Made by a program: the position numbers and the translations under genes. Source: Zerene cesonia (Eukaryota; Arthropoda; Insecta; Lepidoptera; Pieridae). From it: a stretch of DNA of 64,000 bases. The DNA lies in assembly GCF_012273895.1 (NCBI RefSeq), contig NC_052103.1, positions 4,030,001 through 4,094,000 of the forward strand, given 5' to 3'. The notes below the pieces were generated by a model. That model searched no databases and was not told the DNA's origin. It saw nothing but the letters and a program-made list of their open reading frames with translations. Below, piece after piece: positions 49,621 through 61,400 of the stretch (positions are counted from its first letter, which is position 1; each line of letters starts with the position of its first letter).

Positions 49621-51939
49621 TTCTTCTAGTTTTTTTTCGTGCGTGTTTCTGTGCGGTAGTGGGATTTCATTTTGTGGGACACGTGCGGCGTTCGCAGTAA
49701 ATTTAAATTGCCTTGCCGGTAGATCGGGTAGCTGGCTGTAATTATAGAGCTTGGGTTTTTCGGTTACCTCTCTTCTAGGCTCGTCTTATTTTATGATTCT
49801 GGTTCTGTGAGGATGTTTTGACTGGGGGCTGTGAGAGATGTTTATATGGAGTGTTGCCCGCCTTCCCGATCGTTCCTTGATCTCTGCTATCCATTATTTT
49901 CATGATTCAAATGCGTTCTTGCTCTACAGCAACTGTAGATAGAAATAGCCAGCTTTATATATGAAATTAATTATTATTTTACAAACATTTTTAGTTGGTT
50001 ACCTACATACTTATTTTTAGATAGGTACACTGTCTCACAAAAACATTTTCAAATTAATATCTATATAAAAAATAAAGTGCAGAAAGTAAAATCTCAAATA
50101 ATACAAAATCTCAAAGAGTAAGTTAGACAACACCACAAAATAAAATTTATGAAATATATAATATCAAATAGATACAGGTATCTAAGCTTCTTCATCTCTA
50201 CACCCACCCATTATACATACGACACCCATTATATTAATATTCAGATACCTATACAATACCTTCTCATACAATAATAAATACGCCTAATATTTCCCAGTAG
50301 GCGTAGGTACCTAGTACCACATGTGACCAGTGAAAGATTCAAAATTACTCCAATACTTTTACACGAACGTTTACCATTTTTCTTTTGAGTATCGTTATAA
50401 ATCTTTTTCCCACACCAATTTATCCATGTTCTTCGAAATAAAGCTTTTTCCGCATTCTGGAAAAATTGAGATCTATAACTTGTAAGGTCTATTTTTGTAT
50501 ACCTCTGCGAACAAGACCGTAATGTACATACGATATAATGCGCTTACATATATTGTTGCTGGTAACTGCTACAAATGCTGGTGGAAAATATTTTATTGTG
50601 ATTTTTTTATACTTATATCCGGATATTAACATTCTTACCATAGGTATTGGTATGGTGATTGAAATGAAATGTTTTCGTAATTCATAACTCGTTTGAATAC
50701 CTATTTATTCAACATTCGTTTACTAGTTGCAGGTTTTTGTTTGAAGGAAAGCTGTATTATTTTTATTATATAGCTGTATTATTTTTGTTTGCTTTATTCC
50801 ATGCCACTAATCAGAAAAATATCTATAAGTACACCAACAAAATATAATTTTAGCTATTGTAATCTATGTGTTGTTAATTATATCTATTTTTTGAATTATC
50901 ATTTTTTTTAATAAATCTTATTATTTAGAAACCCTAATACCTATTATCATATATGTAACCTATAGTTTTCCTCAATGTACAAATACGAAAATAATTGTTC
51001 AATTGGGACCAGTTACCTACTCCTGAGACACTAATACAAATATCGCGTTCAAACAGACAAATAAATAATCAATCTTGTCAGTAATACAGATTAGCTAGAC
51101 GAGAGGCAGGGCAAGCAGTTGTGTCTGACCAAAGGATATGATTCCAATCTAAATGATTATTTGGAACAATTTAATACTTTCATATGAGTCCGTATAAGAA
51201 AAGAAGATAAAGACATGACATTTTCGAGAATACTGAAAATTTTTCCTAATTTGCGGGATCCATTAATAATGTAGTTAGCCCTCATCGATCCCACGTATAT
51301 AAAAAAAATTCTAGGTAAATGTTCGTAATGCTCTTTTCACGTTTTTCAGCGAATGAAACTACTTAGTTCTGATTATGTATTACATTATATTATGATATAT
51401 ATTACACATTATATTTGTAGGTATGCCTCTTATATTAAATCCCCAAGTTATTTGAAAATGAACTTACGTATAAAAGGAATTATGTCTGACATTTTTTGTC
51501 AATATTATGGTATAACAATTATTTGTCAGATCGCGTCTTTTCTTCATTGCCACAACGCGTCGAGAGCGTTTCTATTAGAGTCACAGCACAAATTATAATG
51601 TGTATTTTGTATTGTAACTTCAATTTGAGAACACTATTTTCGGTCTTTAAGCGTAATATACCAAATAGTATATATAAATATATATACAGTCACTTTAATC
51701 TTGCTGTATCTTTCTTTACCAATGCAGGCAAATGTGAATGTTTTGTATATGTTATGTAGATGCAGATGAGTATTGAAATTCTGGATTCGCTACATTTATA
51801 TATAGGTATGATAGAAAAAACTAATAACTAAGAAGGATTCAAAAAAATATGGTTTTGATTTTTATTCGTTGTGAATGGGCAGCCTATATATATTAAATAT
51901 AGCTATATTAGAGAGTAGGTGCCTATGGTGTGTCTATGA

Positions 51940-52268
51940 TTTTTTTTTATGGCAAAGCAGCTGGTGGGTGGTGCTAAGGCACCGCCCATGAGCTTTTTCA
52001 CATGCGTTGGGCCGTTTGTAGAGGTCTTACGTCTGCATAAATGGCTACTAATGATGACTTTTTAAAAATATTAAGGGACATGGAAAGCATTGATGAGGGG
52101 TATAAAAGATGGGACTTGGAAGAGTGAGGATATGGATACGGTCCTCCGGTCCCCCACTCACCGTACGAAACATAGTAGCTACTATTTCTAGATAGATCTT
52201 CTGTGGGGGTGTGGTAGCCTCCCCAGTGCGAGCTAGCCCAATTCGTGCCGAACCGTGCTCGACTGAAT
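51940..52268 (-). mobile_element. SINE-like retroelement, copy 2
   Basis: Reverse orientation relative to 33013-33361, with a poly(T) start (its A tail). Shared blocks include TCCCCAGTGCGAGCTAGCCC and CCGTACGAAACATAGTAG. Diverged, so an older copy. Confidence 0.65.
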
Positions 52269-52344
52269 TTCAAGATTTTTAATAAATTACATACAGTGTA
52301 ATGTCATTTGTGTTATACATTACATAATACATATTATAAATATA

Positions 52345-52541
52345 AACAAACCTACTTTCGCAAAGTGGGTTTGTTTATTTGCCTTTCTATCACGTCTCCG
52401 CGCTTTATGGTAAAATATTTGTGTATGGTAATATTTAAGAGGCTACTGAGTTATATAGATTACTTTTTACCACGTGGAATAACCTCAATAGAATAGGGTC
52501 TTTACTGTGACCATGTAGGCAGGCCGCGGGCCGAAAGCTAG
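52345..52541. repeat. dispersed repeat ending AAAGCTAGTT
   Basis: From ACTTTCGCAAAGTGGGTTTG through CTTTCTATCACGTCTCCGCG and GACCATGTAGGCAGGCCGCG to GGGCCGAAAGCTAGTTT. It resembles the other CTAGT-ended repeats. It abuts the mariner-like element directly. Boundaries approximate. Confidence 0.5.
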
Positions 52542-52544
52542 TTT

Positions 52545-53687
52545 ATACTTAGTCTGGCCATAAATACTGTTACACTTAATTATAAAAAAATATTACATTT
52601 GAATTTCGAATCTGTCNNNNNNNNNNNNNNNNNNNNNNNNNNNNNNNNNNNNNNNNNNNNNNNNNNNNNNNNNNNNNNNNNNNNNNNNNNNNNNNNNNNN
52701 NNNNNNNNNNNNNNNNNNNNNNNNNNNNNNNNNNNNNNNNNNNNNNNNNNNNNNNNNNNNNNNNNNNNNNNNNNNNNNNNNNNNNNNNNNNNNNNNNNNN
52801 NNNNNNNNNNNNNNNNNNNNNNNNNNNNNNNNNNNNNNNNNNNNNNNNNNNNNNNNNNNNNNNNNNNNNNNNNNNNNNNNNNNNNNNNNNNNNNNNNNNN
52901 NNNNNNNNNNNNNNNNNNNNNNNNNNNNNNNNNNNNNNNNNNNNNNNNNNNNNNNNNNNNNNNNNNNNNNNNNNNNNNNNNNNNNNNNNNNNNNNNNNNN
53001 NNNNNNNNNNNNNNNNNNNNNNNNNNNNNNNNNNNNNNNNNNNNNNNNNNNNNNNNNNNNNNNNNNNNNNNNNNNNNNNNNNNNNNNNNNNNNNNNNNNN
53101 NNNNNNNNNNNNNNNNNNNNNNNNNNNNNNNNNNNNNNNNNNNNNNNNNNNNNNNNNNNNNNNNNNNNNNNNNNNNNNNNNNNNNNNNNNNNNNNNNNNN
53201 NNNNNNNNNNNNNNNNNNNNNNNNNNNNNNNNNNNNNNNNNNNNNNNNNNNNNNNNNNNNNNNNNNNNNNNNNNNNNNNNNNNNNNNNNNNNNNNNNNNN
53301 NNNNNNNNNNNNNNNNNNNNNNNNNNNNNNNNNNNNNNNNNNNNNNNNNNNNNNNNNNNNNNNNNNNNNNNNNNNNNNNNNNNNNNNNNNNNNNNNNNNN
53401 NNNNNNNNNNNNNNNNNNNNNNNNNNNNNNNNNNNNNNNNNNNNNNNNNNNNNNNNNNNNNNNNNNNNNNNNNNNNNNNNNNNNNNNNNNNNNNNNNNNN
53501 NNNNNNNNNNNNNNNNNNNNNNNNNNNNNNNNNNNNNNNNNNNNNNNNNNNNNNNNNNNNNNNNNNNNNNNNNNNNNNNNNNNNNNNNNNNNNNNNNNNN
53601 NNNNNNNNNNNNNNNNAGTAATAAATGTTATTTGCAGTTAACAATTTTCTTTTTTCTTTATTACAATATTTATGGCAAGACTAGGTA
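52545..53687. mobile_element. Tc1/mariner-like element with inverted ends, interior unsequenced (copy 2)
   Basis: Left end ACTTAGTCTGGCCATAAATA and right end TTTATGGCAAGACTAGGTA are inverted repeats of about 27 bp with a few mismatches, both bordered by TA as expected for Tc1/mariner insertion. The interior is almost entirely the 1000-N gap, so transposase cannot be assessed. Apparent long open frames across it (52580-53644, 52599-53621) are artefacts. Confidence 0.75.
52617..53616. other. assembly gap, 1000 N
   Basis: Exactly 1000 N inside the mariner-like element; true length unknown. Confidence 0.98.
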
Positions 53688-54242
53688 TTATTAAACGTAT
53701 AGAATTAACACAACTTATTTAGGTGTTACAATGTACTAACCATAACTAAGTAGATGACAAAACTCAGTTTAACACCAACAATGGCTGATAATCGCAAATT
53801 ACATTTCCTATAAATATCGATTGTATTATTTACTTCATTTAAATTCTACGTTTAAACATTACAGTTCTAATGATGCATAAAACCAAGCTTCGGATACGTC
53901 GGTCAATCTCGATTGAAACTATCCAACTATTCAAGTGATACCTACATTATAGAGCAATGTACGTGCGCAAGCGCAGGTGTTCCATATTCCATTACTCCAT
54001 AGTCTTATAGGAAGAATGATTGATCCGACAAGGAGAGAACAGGCACAGGATCTAGGTATTACGTGCTATCACAATTTTAATTGAGAAATTTTATTTTAAA
54101 TTTCTTGTTAGTAGGCATAATATACTTATATATGCTTTACTTAAAGGTCAATGGAATGGAGAGATAAAAGATCTTCCTGTAAATTAATTTGAGATTTGGA
54201 TAGCGCGGAGATATAATAACATACAGAAGATTGTTCTATCTA

Positions 54243-54300
54243 TAGCTAGCTGTGCCCCCGACCCTCACGACGTACATGGTCGTATGATGTTATATGATCT
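54243..54300. repeat. fragment of the CTAGCTGTGCCCC repeat
   Basis: AGCTAGCTGTGCCCCCGACC matches the first bases of the repeat at 40503-40692, then diverges. Confidence 0.4.
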
Positions 54301-54907
54301 AAAGCCTTCCTTAATAAATGACTATTTAAATGTACTATTCAAATATGACAAAATGATTTTTTAATTTGTACCGATAGCTCCCGACACTAGCGCACAAACA
54401 AACATACTCCATAGCTTACAATTGATATTGTATAATTAAGAACCTAAATAGTAAGTTTTTTCGCCCAGAGTCACCTCCTCACCGGACTTAAAAAGAGGAA
54501 CTTAGAGCAAGTTCCTTTTCAGTAGGTACAACAAATGTAAAAATGTTATGTCCATAGTATATTATTCATTGGATTTGTATGTAGTTATTATTCGACATTT
54601 GTTCATTCATACTTATAACATTTACTTAGTAGTAGTTTAACGTATACAAGTAGGTATACTAAAATAAATCGTACCTAATCTGTGTTTTGTAAAAGACAGT
54701 TTTGTATTACAAATTTTTCGCTCTATCGTATTCGTATCTACTTATGTTCGTTGGCTAGAACCAAAAATTCTATAACTAACATAATACACACGTTACGTTA
54801 ACTGAGGGTAGATGCTCTAGTAGAAGTTAGCTACCATCGACTGATTATGTTTGAAGCCAAAGGATATATTTGCAACATGATTTAACATTATGTTTATTCA
54901 AGATATA

Positions 54908-55108
54908 ACCGCCTCCTTGGTACATTGGTTAAAGCGTGAACGTAGAACCGAGGGGTCCTGGGTTTAATTCCCGGTGGGGACGCACAAAGAAATAATGTCT
55001 CGGTCTGGCATGACACAGAAGGCTGATCACCTACTTATCCCTAAAGAAAATCGTTCAGTGAAACAGATATATATCATCTGCCCCATACCCCACACGGGAC
55101 TTCACTTA
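54908..55108 (+). mobile_element. tRNA-derived SINE
   Basis: Head resembles a tRNA: an A-box-like TACATTGGTTAAAGCG and a B-box-like GGGTTTAATTCCCGG (T and A where a tRNA has TTCGA). The body continues CGGTCTGGCATGACACAGAA, GGCTGATCACC, and ends CCCCATACCCCACACGGGAC, a series I recognise from lepidopteran SINEs. Not a functional tRNA: no acceptor stem closes and the T-arm is mutated. Confidence 0.7.
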
Positions 55109-55748
55109 TTCAAGATATTCTCAGAAATAACTCATCGTTAATGGCTGATCGGTCAGAGTAGACTACCATTAGTTACCTGTTCCTCGTACCTCGCTTAAAA
55201 AATGCTGCAGTTAACAATTGCTAGAAACTTAATCATGGTATATGTACCTATTTCTTATGCACAATATGAGTAGACTTAGCATTTTGGGGCTGCTCTTATA
55301 AAGCCAAATTCTGAAAAAATCGTCTCAGTTAAGCATCAATTAGAACCCAAAGCAAACGGGAAGAGAATTAAGAATGTATCGCTTAAAGGCAAAGTGATAT
55401 ACATACGAAAATGTGTGTGATTACATTTGTATTAATTATAAAATAATAATAATGTCATATTATGCGCCCGTTTGTGTGATCACCTACGCATCAGTAGGTT
55501 ATTAAAGCTATTGAAAAATCAGCTCATTTTTATCAAAGGTTTACACAATCCAGTCTACTGTCTACAACAAAGATAAGCTAAGAGAACTTATTATTTATTA
55601 CTTTACTATCTAAAAATATATTTAACATACAATTAGGATGAATTTTTTGTTTTCTGATATTTGTACTGACATACATCATATTATTTTATCTTCTGATAAA
55701 TATAACTACCTTAAACTTCAAATACAGTCATGGATATTTAATAAGTTC

Positions 55749-55808
55749 GTCATCAGCCCATACATTATAATGTTCCCACTGCAGGGACACAAGCCTGCTA
55801 TGAGGGTA
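55749..55808 (-). mobile_element. retroelement 3'-end fragment, copy 3
   Basis: GTCATCAGCCCATACATTAT, TTCCCACTGCAGGGACACAA, GCCTGCTATGAGGG; same order as 1069-1199, with little of the (GAT)n tail left. Confidence 0.65.
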
Positions 55809-57041
55809 ATGTCGGGTAAGGGTCGTTAAATCACTTTAATAAGTTAATTTGTTAAAATAATATGTTTTAATTGCCTATTTGAATATGCGAACCTTTTTTT
55901 TTTTTTTTGCAAAACAATTTTGATTGATAATTCTTATCTATATGTAAAAAAAATCATCTGCTCGCCCTGTATTGATAATTTTAAAATTTCATAATTATTA
56001 TCCTAACTTGACAAATCTAACAAATCAAAAAACCATTAAATCCATTTAGCAGCTGTTCTTAAGTTTACAACAAACACGGCTTTTAAATTAAAAATTTCAA
56101 TTCTATGCAAAATTGAAAACTTTTCAGTTTTATAAAATTATATGTTTTATGATATAAATGAGCTTTTTACTTTAATAGAATTATTGTGACATGATATGAT
56201 CAATATACATATTTTTCCTTGATATTTTCACCACATTTGATTCTTCTAATGATTCTATTTTATTGTGATGAAATGATGTTATTGGATTTAATAATAAGTT
56301 TATTTATGTACATATTTTATGATGTTGGCAAGCATAACATACATATTTTGACACATACACATTCTATACTTTGTATTAAGTGGTAGTTAATATTATATGG
56401 TTCCTATTAAACATTTTCAATAATTAAGTATATTTTCAGTGTCAGTACAACTGACGAACACTGTGCTTGTCATATTTTAAGATCTATTTATGCGTGTTTT
56501 TTGCAATATATTACATTCGATATAATTTAAAATAAGTACTTATATTATCTATTACATTTGAGAGCTTTTGCAAAGCATAATGTATTTTATAATACAACGC
56601 CATCTATTTATATAAAAATGTACTACACAGTATCTTTAAAGAACAAGAGTGAATGAATCGAGTTAGTTGCTAAGAGAATCACTAGATGTCAGTATATACG
56701 ATAACATGAATTAAGAGTTTTCTATTTTGAATTTTATATTCCGCAGTTCCACTTACGGCCATGACCAAAACAAAAACCATCATCGCCTTTGTATACTATC
56801 GCCTTTTATTCTTTTTTTAATTATATATAAATATATATGTTATTCTAGGTATTCAACTAGATATTTAATTAATTCCCAATTTAAGCCAAATCGGTATAGA
56901 CAGATAGAAAACGTGTATTATAAACACAGAAAACATATAACAAAGATTATAAAATATTATTATATATAGAATAAATGTTATATTATTTATTCGTATACAT
57001 CTGGCTGAAAAAAAAACTTAAGAAAATAGACCACAAATTGG

Positions 57042-57185
57042 AAAGGTTTTAAGGGTAAGGAAAATGATATGGGCCTCCGGCTCACCGAACAAAACACAGC
57101 ATCATGCCGCTATTTCACACCGGTTTTCTGTTTTACTTCCCCGGTGCGAGCTGGCCCAATAAATAACGAAGCGTGCTCGATTGTA
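57042..57185 (-). mobile_element. SINE-like retroelement, copy 3 (decayed)
   Basis: GGGCCTCCGGCTCACCGAAC, CTATTTCACACCGGTTTTCT, CTTCCCCGGTGCGAGCTGGC, AAGCGTGCTCGA match blocks of 33013-33361 in reverse orientation. The open frame at 57069-57305 lies over it and is not a gene. Confidence 0.65.
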
Positions 57186-58241
57186 ACATTATTGTCTGTC
57201 TTGATGGGCGCCAGATTATCGCTTCTCCACTCCTTCTATTCATTTGTAGTGTATTTCCTAAAGCTCTTGGGCATCTTTAAAGTAGTAGTAAGTAGTAGTA
57301 AGTGATTACCCATCAAAAAATATAAAGCTTAGTTTTGTTTTTATAGGAATATACTTGTGTACATAAAAACTATTATATTTTACAAAAATTTATTTATCAC
57401 TCGTCAATCACACACTTTTTCATACAAAAGTAATGAGTAAGCCCATTATCAAAAATATATCTTTTTAAGTCTAACAATATTCGTATAACTATAAGACTTC
57501 TTTGTATTCTCAGTCTGCATCAAATATACGTTAAAATAAAAAAAAAAACTCATTAATTAATTAAAATAAATACATTTTTGCTTAATAATCCAAAAATTAC
57601 AGCCTCAGAAGCGTACACATCATACATAAATTTGCAGATACGTACAAGAAAATCTATTATGAATATAATTCATTCAAAATAAGCTTATCTATAAGAAACG
57701 GCCGAATACCAGGTATTTGTATTTTACAAAACTGATATAAATATCATCAGGAACCTTATACATTTCTTTTTAAATCAATAAATATTTACTTACGTTAAAT
57801 AATCTTTGTATAAAATGATAACACAAATCATTTCATTTTGTCCAAAAATGTATAAGGGCGGTCCAATATCATCGATCGAAAAAATAGCACATTATAAACA
57901 AAAACAAAAAACATTTCAATTATTTTTAAATTTAAATGAATTTTATGAAAACGACTGTGAAAGGGACTGTCATAATAGGCTCGTACTCATATAAGGCTCA
58001 AATAAAACACTGTTTTACGAAATCAGGTTCTCAAAAAATTAAAAAATAAGTTATTATGCGTTTTATAGCACGCGAATGTATTAATCGTAACTATTAAATT
58101 CACAATTAGCGGCAAAAAAACATCTTCACCAACTCCACCCTGGGTCAAAATTCGAAATTCAATTGCAATGTTTTCTTAAACTAATGCGAGGATGAAACTG
58201 GCAAACCACACAATTAAAAATAATTTCATTTTAAACGGAAT

Positions 58242-58433
58242 TCATGTCCAAGCTTGAGCATTTCCTTCGCGTTGCGTTCTAGCAATCTCTTCTCTAATTT
58301 TTCTCTCGTTAGCCGCCGCTTCTCTCAACTCTGCCTCTCTGCTGGCTATGGCGTCCATCTGCTCCCTTTGTAGTTTGAGACTGTTCAGTTGCGACTGAAG
58401 TGTGTTTATAGTAGAATATGAAGTGTTCTTTAA
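58242..58433 (-). CDS. TCHP: TCHP last coding exon
   Basis: 192 nt including TGA (58244-58242), acceptor AATGTTACAG. Encodes LKNTSYSTINTLQSQLNSLK, then SREAELREAAANERKIREE and ends GNAQAWT. The final Ala-Trp-x mirrors the vertebrate C-terminus. Confidence 0.9.
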   Translation of the reverse strand, partial: LKNTSYSTINTLQSQLNSLKLQREQMDAIASREAELREAAANERKIREEIARTQREGNAQAWT

Positions 58434-61400
58434 CTGTAACATTTATAATAGATTAGTTATTAGGTAAAGAATTAATTGTATGTTATACTTACTTATGTAT
58501 AAAATATATCAAACATTAAACATTAAAATGTTATCCACATGATGCTCCTATAAGTGAAAAAATATACATTAGAAAAAATTACGAGTTAGTTAAAGTATAT
58601 CAATTTATGGAATACTAAAAAAAAAGAAAAATTTAGCAAAGAAGACTTAGAAATCATATTTTTATTAGATAAGAAAATGTTACATATTACAAGGTATAAT
58701 TAATTATGGAGTATTCTTATTTGGCCAAATAATCCTAAATCCTACTAAAATTATAAATGCGAAAGTTTGTGAGGATGGGTGTAAGTGTATATGTATATAT
58801 GTTTGTTACTCTTTCACGCAAAAAGTATTGAACCGATTCCAATGAAATTTTGTACATAGATAGCTGGACAACTGGAATAACACACAGACATCTTTTTATC
58901 CTGATATTCCAACGGGTAACTGACTTGCACAGGGCGCAACTAGTTAATATAAAGAAATATTGCATTTTATTCTAATAACCCAGTTTGTTCTTACTACCAA
59001 CCTGTGTTTCCCTCTCTCTAGCGCGCACTTCTTGGTGGAAATTGTCCATTTGGCCTAATATCTGCTCTCGTTCCAAAACATTTTCTCTTTGTTGCTGTAT
59101 ATTCATTTCCAATTTTTCTTCAATTTGCCGCTTCAAAGTCGCTATTACCTCCTGCATTAATTTGCTACGAGCTTCACGTTCTTTAGCCCATAGCTGAAAA
59201 TACAAAAACAAACGTCAGATTGTATTTATTATGCTAATTTAAAAATTATATAATCTACAAATATAATAGGCATTCAATACATATTTAAGATTTGCGATTT
59301 ATTATTAGGTATATTATGCTTGTAATTAGGTTGAACTTATATTATTATTTGAATATTATCCGTTTGTTAGAAAAGAAAAGCTATATAATGAAATAATAAT
59401 GTGGTATAATGAAATAATAATGTGGTCAAAATTTTGTTTTGATCTCCTCATTTGAAACATGTATTTCTTGTAAAATAAACTTTAATATTTATATCCTTAT
59501 ATTATTTAATAGTTATATCCTTTAAATTTAGCACCCTAGAGATCACTGCATTAGACTCATGAATCCATACCATATCTTGTTTTTCATTGAGTTGCCTTGC
59601 TTCTCCATCGTACATTGTTTCAATATTCTTCTGTCTTTGACGCTCTCTCTCCCTGTGCTCTTCTAACTCGTGCAAGGCCGCATCTAAGACCCGCTTATGA
59701 TTTATGCATTTCTCCTTATCCGATTCCAGATCCTGTAATAATATCCATGTATAAATGTTTTTTAACGTTTCATCAACTCGGAACTATTGTTTCTCTTAAC
59801 TCAATCAATAAACAAAACTATTGTAGAAAAAAAGAATGTCAAAACATTATTACAATGTGTAAAGTAATATTCCTCATATGTTCCAATTATACAAAATAAT
59901 TTAAAATTCTGAAATTTTAGAAAAGATTACCTTAATTACCGCTCTTCTAATTCTTTCTAACATTTTCAAGTCTAAGCTTATTTCATTCAAAACACATAAT
60001 ACTTTCTTCTTGAGCTTAAATTTATGTAAACCCATATTGATTATACTTGTATCTCTTTCTGCCACAAGCTTTACATGCTCCCTCTCTCTTTCATTTGATA
60101 TAAATTGCAGTTCATCAAGTACAATTCTTTCTTTCTCTTCAAGTTTTCGCAATTTCTTAACAGCCGTCTCTTTCTCACTCAACTCTGCTATTTGTCCTTC
60201 AAGACTATTTCTGAGCTCCTGTAAAAAATAAGTATATTATTCATTACAATTATATTGGACTAGTAATTACTAATTCATAGAGAACTGAGAAGAAAAAAAA
60301 TCATACAAAAACATTTACATACATTATTGCTATAAATTTTATCCATTTGAATTATTGCATTAAATTTGTAATAAGTAATGCTATAAAAAACACGATAATA
60401 TTGCTGAAGTATAATATGTAGTATAAAATTTGAAAACTTTAAGGACATGTTAGTGAAGGATTAAAAATAAGAAGAAGGAAGTAGGGGAATACCCTCATTT
60501 GCAGCTCTTTCTCCCTCAGTCTTTGCTCTTCTAATTGAATTTGCTTCTGCAAAGCCTCGTCTCTCTCTTGCAATATCTTGCGAGTTTCTTCATCATCCTT
60601 TTTCTTTTGTACTTCTTTTTCCACAATTTGTTCAAGCCTGATGAGATAGGGAAAATGAAAATAATTAATGAACAATACATTAGACATTATTATACATAGA
60701 AACTGTGACTAATATATAAATAGTATTTAGTAAAATCAGTTTTCATGTTTGAATCATATTAATTAACAATTCGTTCTCATGAATCTCAAGAATGCATAAC
60801 CTACATTTTAACTACTTATACCTTGAAATAAGGAATGTTTCTTTTAAATATTAAGAAGTTTATTTTAGAAAGATAGTCCAATAAATGGATCTCTTATACT
60901 AATAGATCAAATTTTTAAATGCAAAATACAGTTAAAACTGTTTAGAACAACATCATTGAGAACAACACATCGGTTAAAATTACCAAAATCTGGGGTCCAG
61001 CTGAGTTATCAACATAACAACTGTTATGACAATCGGTTTTTATGACCAAATATGATTAGTCCCTTCGATGTTGTTATAACAGATTTTGACTGTAATTTAA
61101 AAAGTTATTACCAAGCTGATTTCAGCTTTCCATTAGCAATATAAGAGGAAGCAGCTCTCAGTTCTGGTTGCCTCAGGCGCCAGGCATGATACAACTTTAA
61201 CTCGGCTTCTTGTTTCCTGAGTTGCTCCTCTTTTTCCATTATACCCTGGTTTATTTCTTGGAGAGTTGATGTTGGCACTTTGTTCAGATAAGAACTGGAA
61301 ATAATTAAAAAATATGTATATGAGAATGTAGACATTTTTTAACTAAAGCATTTTTTAAGTTTTATTTACACAAGAATGAAGGATTCCATGTTGTTCTATA

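Larger units (their letters stand above)
49621..58241. other. intergenic region between Lim1 and TCHP
   Basis: No gene recognised. It contains an assembly gap, one mariner-like element, two decayed SINE copies, a tRNA-like SINE and other repeat fragments. The TCHP 3' UTR occupies its right edge below 58242; a possible minus-strand AATAAA lies at 57394-57389, but the transcript end is not fixed. Confidence 0.6.

Noticed and set aside
52580..53644. Long open frames on both strands across the second gap
   Set aside because: Artefact of the 1000 N; real sequence at the edges is a mariner-like terminal region.
54908..54983. Possible tRNA gene
   Set aside because: The B-box is mutated, no acceptor stem forms, and the downstream sequence continues as a SINE body.
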